Below are positions 5,875 through 6,260 of a DNA stretch of 6,260 nt, in pieces (the stretch's first letter is position 1; the number at the start of each line of letters is the position of its first letter). Made by a program: the position numbers and the translations under genes. The stretch is from an uncultured Variovorax sp. (GTDB taxonomy: Bacteria; Pseudomonadota; Gammaproteobacteria; Burkholderiales; Burkholderiaceae): positions 1-6,260 of the forward strand of contig CAMLCW010000303.1 in assembly GCA_946478645.1 (NCBI GenBank), written 5' to 3'. The notes beneath the pieces were generated by a model. The model saw only the letters and a program-made list of their open reading frames with translations, had not been told where the DNA came from and did not search any database.

Positions 5875-6260
5875 GACCGGCCGAGCTTCTGCATGCGTTC
5901 GGAGGGCGTGACGATGTCGGTCAGCCGGATGCCGTACTTCTCGTTCACCACCACCACCTCGCCCTGCGCGATCAGGTAGCCGTTGATCAGCACGTCGAGC
6001 GGCTGGCCGGCCAGGCCGTCGAGCTCCACCACCGAACCCTGCGACAGCTGCAGCAGGCTCTTGATGGTGATGCGCGTGCGGCCGAGCTCGGCCGTGAGCT
6101 GCACCGGCACGTCGAGGATGCGTTCGACGTCGACCGGATTGCCCGCGCCGGGCGGCGTGGCGTGCAGCGGCTGGAAGACGCGGCTGCCCGCCGGCGCGGC
6201 CGCAGGGGCGGGTGCGCGGGCCGGTGCAGGTGGGGGAGCGGCCGCAGGAGCCGGCGCCGG
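5871..6260 (-). CDS. fliN: Flagellar motor switch protein FliN, 5'-truncated by window edge
   Basis: FliN is a C-ring protein that, with FliM and FliG, sets rotation direction and helps dock the export ATPase complex. The frame stays open to the right edge, giving 129 visible residues. The first 24 are almost only Pro and Ala, an apparently disordered linker. Next comes SRVFQPLH...NPVDVERILDVPVQL, leading into the SpoA (surface presentation of antigens) domain. That domain shows ILDVPVQLTAELGRTRITIK, then LLQLSQGSVVELD, GQPLDVLINGYLIAQGEVVV and VNEKYGIRLTDIVTPSERM. These are the family-defining motifs. A GTG at 6108-6110 lies inside the domain and is not the start; the true start is beyond the window. 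The stop overlaps the fliO ATG by 4 bp. FliN is preferred over FliM because the domain ends the protein and is followed by fliO. Confidence 0.95.
   Translation of the reverse strand, partial: PAPAPAAAPPPAPARAPAPAAAPAGSRVFQPLHATPPGAGNPVDVERILDVPVQLTAELGRTRITIKSLLQLSQGSVVELDGLAGQPLDVLINGYLIAQGEVVVVNEKYGIRLTDIVTPSERMQKLGRS

Noticed and set aside
3841..5911. Long + strand open frames opposite fliR, fliQ, fliP and fliO (for example 3841-4674 and 4433-5911)
   Set aside because: Products are His/Arg/Gln-rich with no domains and cross several real gene boundaries. The minus-strand genes have clear family motifs.
5871..6110. A 79-residue FliN starting at the GTG at 6108-6110
   Set aside because: The GTG is inside the SpoA domain; upstream codons continue in frame with matching domain sequence and a linker to the window edge.
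1..6260. CRISPR, tRNA/rRNA, insertion sequences, toxin-antitoxin or defence genes
   Set aside because: All of the window beyond about 180 bp of intergenic DNA is assigned to chemotaxis or flagellar genes; no such features are seen.

Overview
The window is a flagellar and chemotaxis segment from a high-GC Gram-negative bacterium. The protein sequences look like Betaproteobacteria of the order Burkholderiales, most like Comamonadaceae (Variovorax/Acidovorax-type). That placement is inferred from remembered family resemblance and codon usage, not from a search. Coding density is very high. There are no RNA genes, insertion sequences, CRISPR arrays or obvious signs of horizontal transfer.

Layout, left to right. 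Positions 1-188 hold the last 61 codons of a methyl-accepting chemotaxis protein (+ strand). A 117-bp gap follows, with a near-consensus FliA (sigma-28) -10 element (GCCGATAA) and a GC-rich hairpin in the presumed flgK leader. Next come flgK (306-2264) and flgL (2296-3504), the two hook-filament junction proteins, as a two-gene + strand unit. Only 18 bp separate flgL from a convergent minus-strand unit. Read in its own direction, that unit is fliN (its 5' part runs off the right edge), fliO, fliP, fliQ and fliR. These encode the C-ring switch protein FliN, the FliO assembly factor, and the FliP/FliQ/FliR core of the flagellar type III export gate.

How the genes fit together. FliP, FliQ and FliR form the membrane export channel through which FlgK and FlgL, among other substrates, are secreted. 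FliO helps FliP assemble, and FliN sits on the C-ring, where it affects rotation switching and docking of the export ATPase complex. FlgK and FlgL cap the hook and join it to the filament. The chemoreceptor feeds the signalling pathway that controls the switch. The placement fits a flagellar hierarchy in which fliNOPQR belongs to an early/middle operon (its promoter is outside the window) and flgKL carries a late FliA promoter.

No undescribed system was found; this is an ordinary core flagellar locus. The points most worth a second look are: (i) a shared beta-rich insertion module, with an AAGNxGSG linker, in both FlgK and FlgL, plus a weaker second copy in FlgK; (ii) the FliA promoter and leader hairpin before flgK; (iii) the compact convergent flgL/fliR junction with nested inverted repeats; and (iv) the ATGA/ATGA/TGA-ATG junction series in fliN-fliO-fliP and fliQ-fliR.
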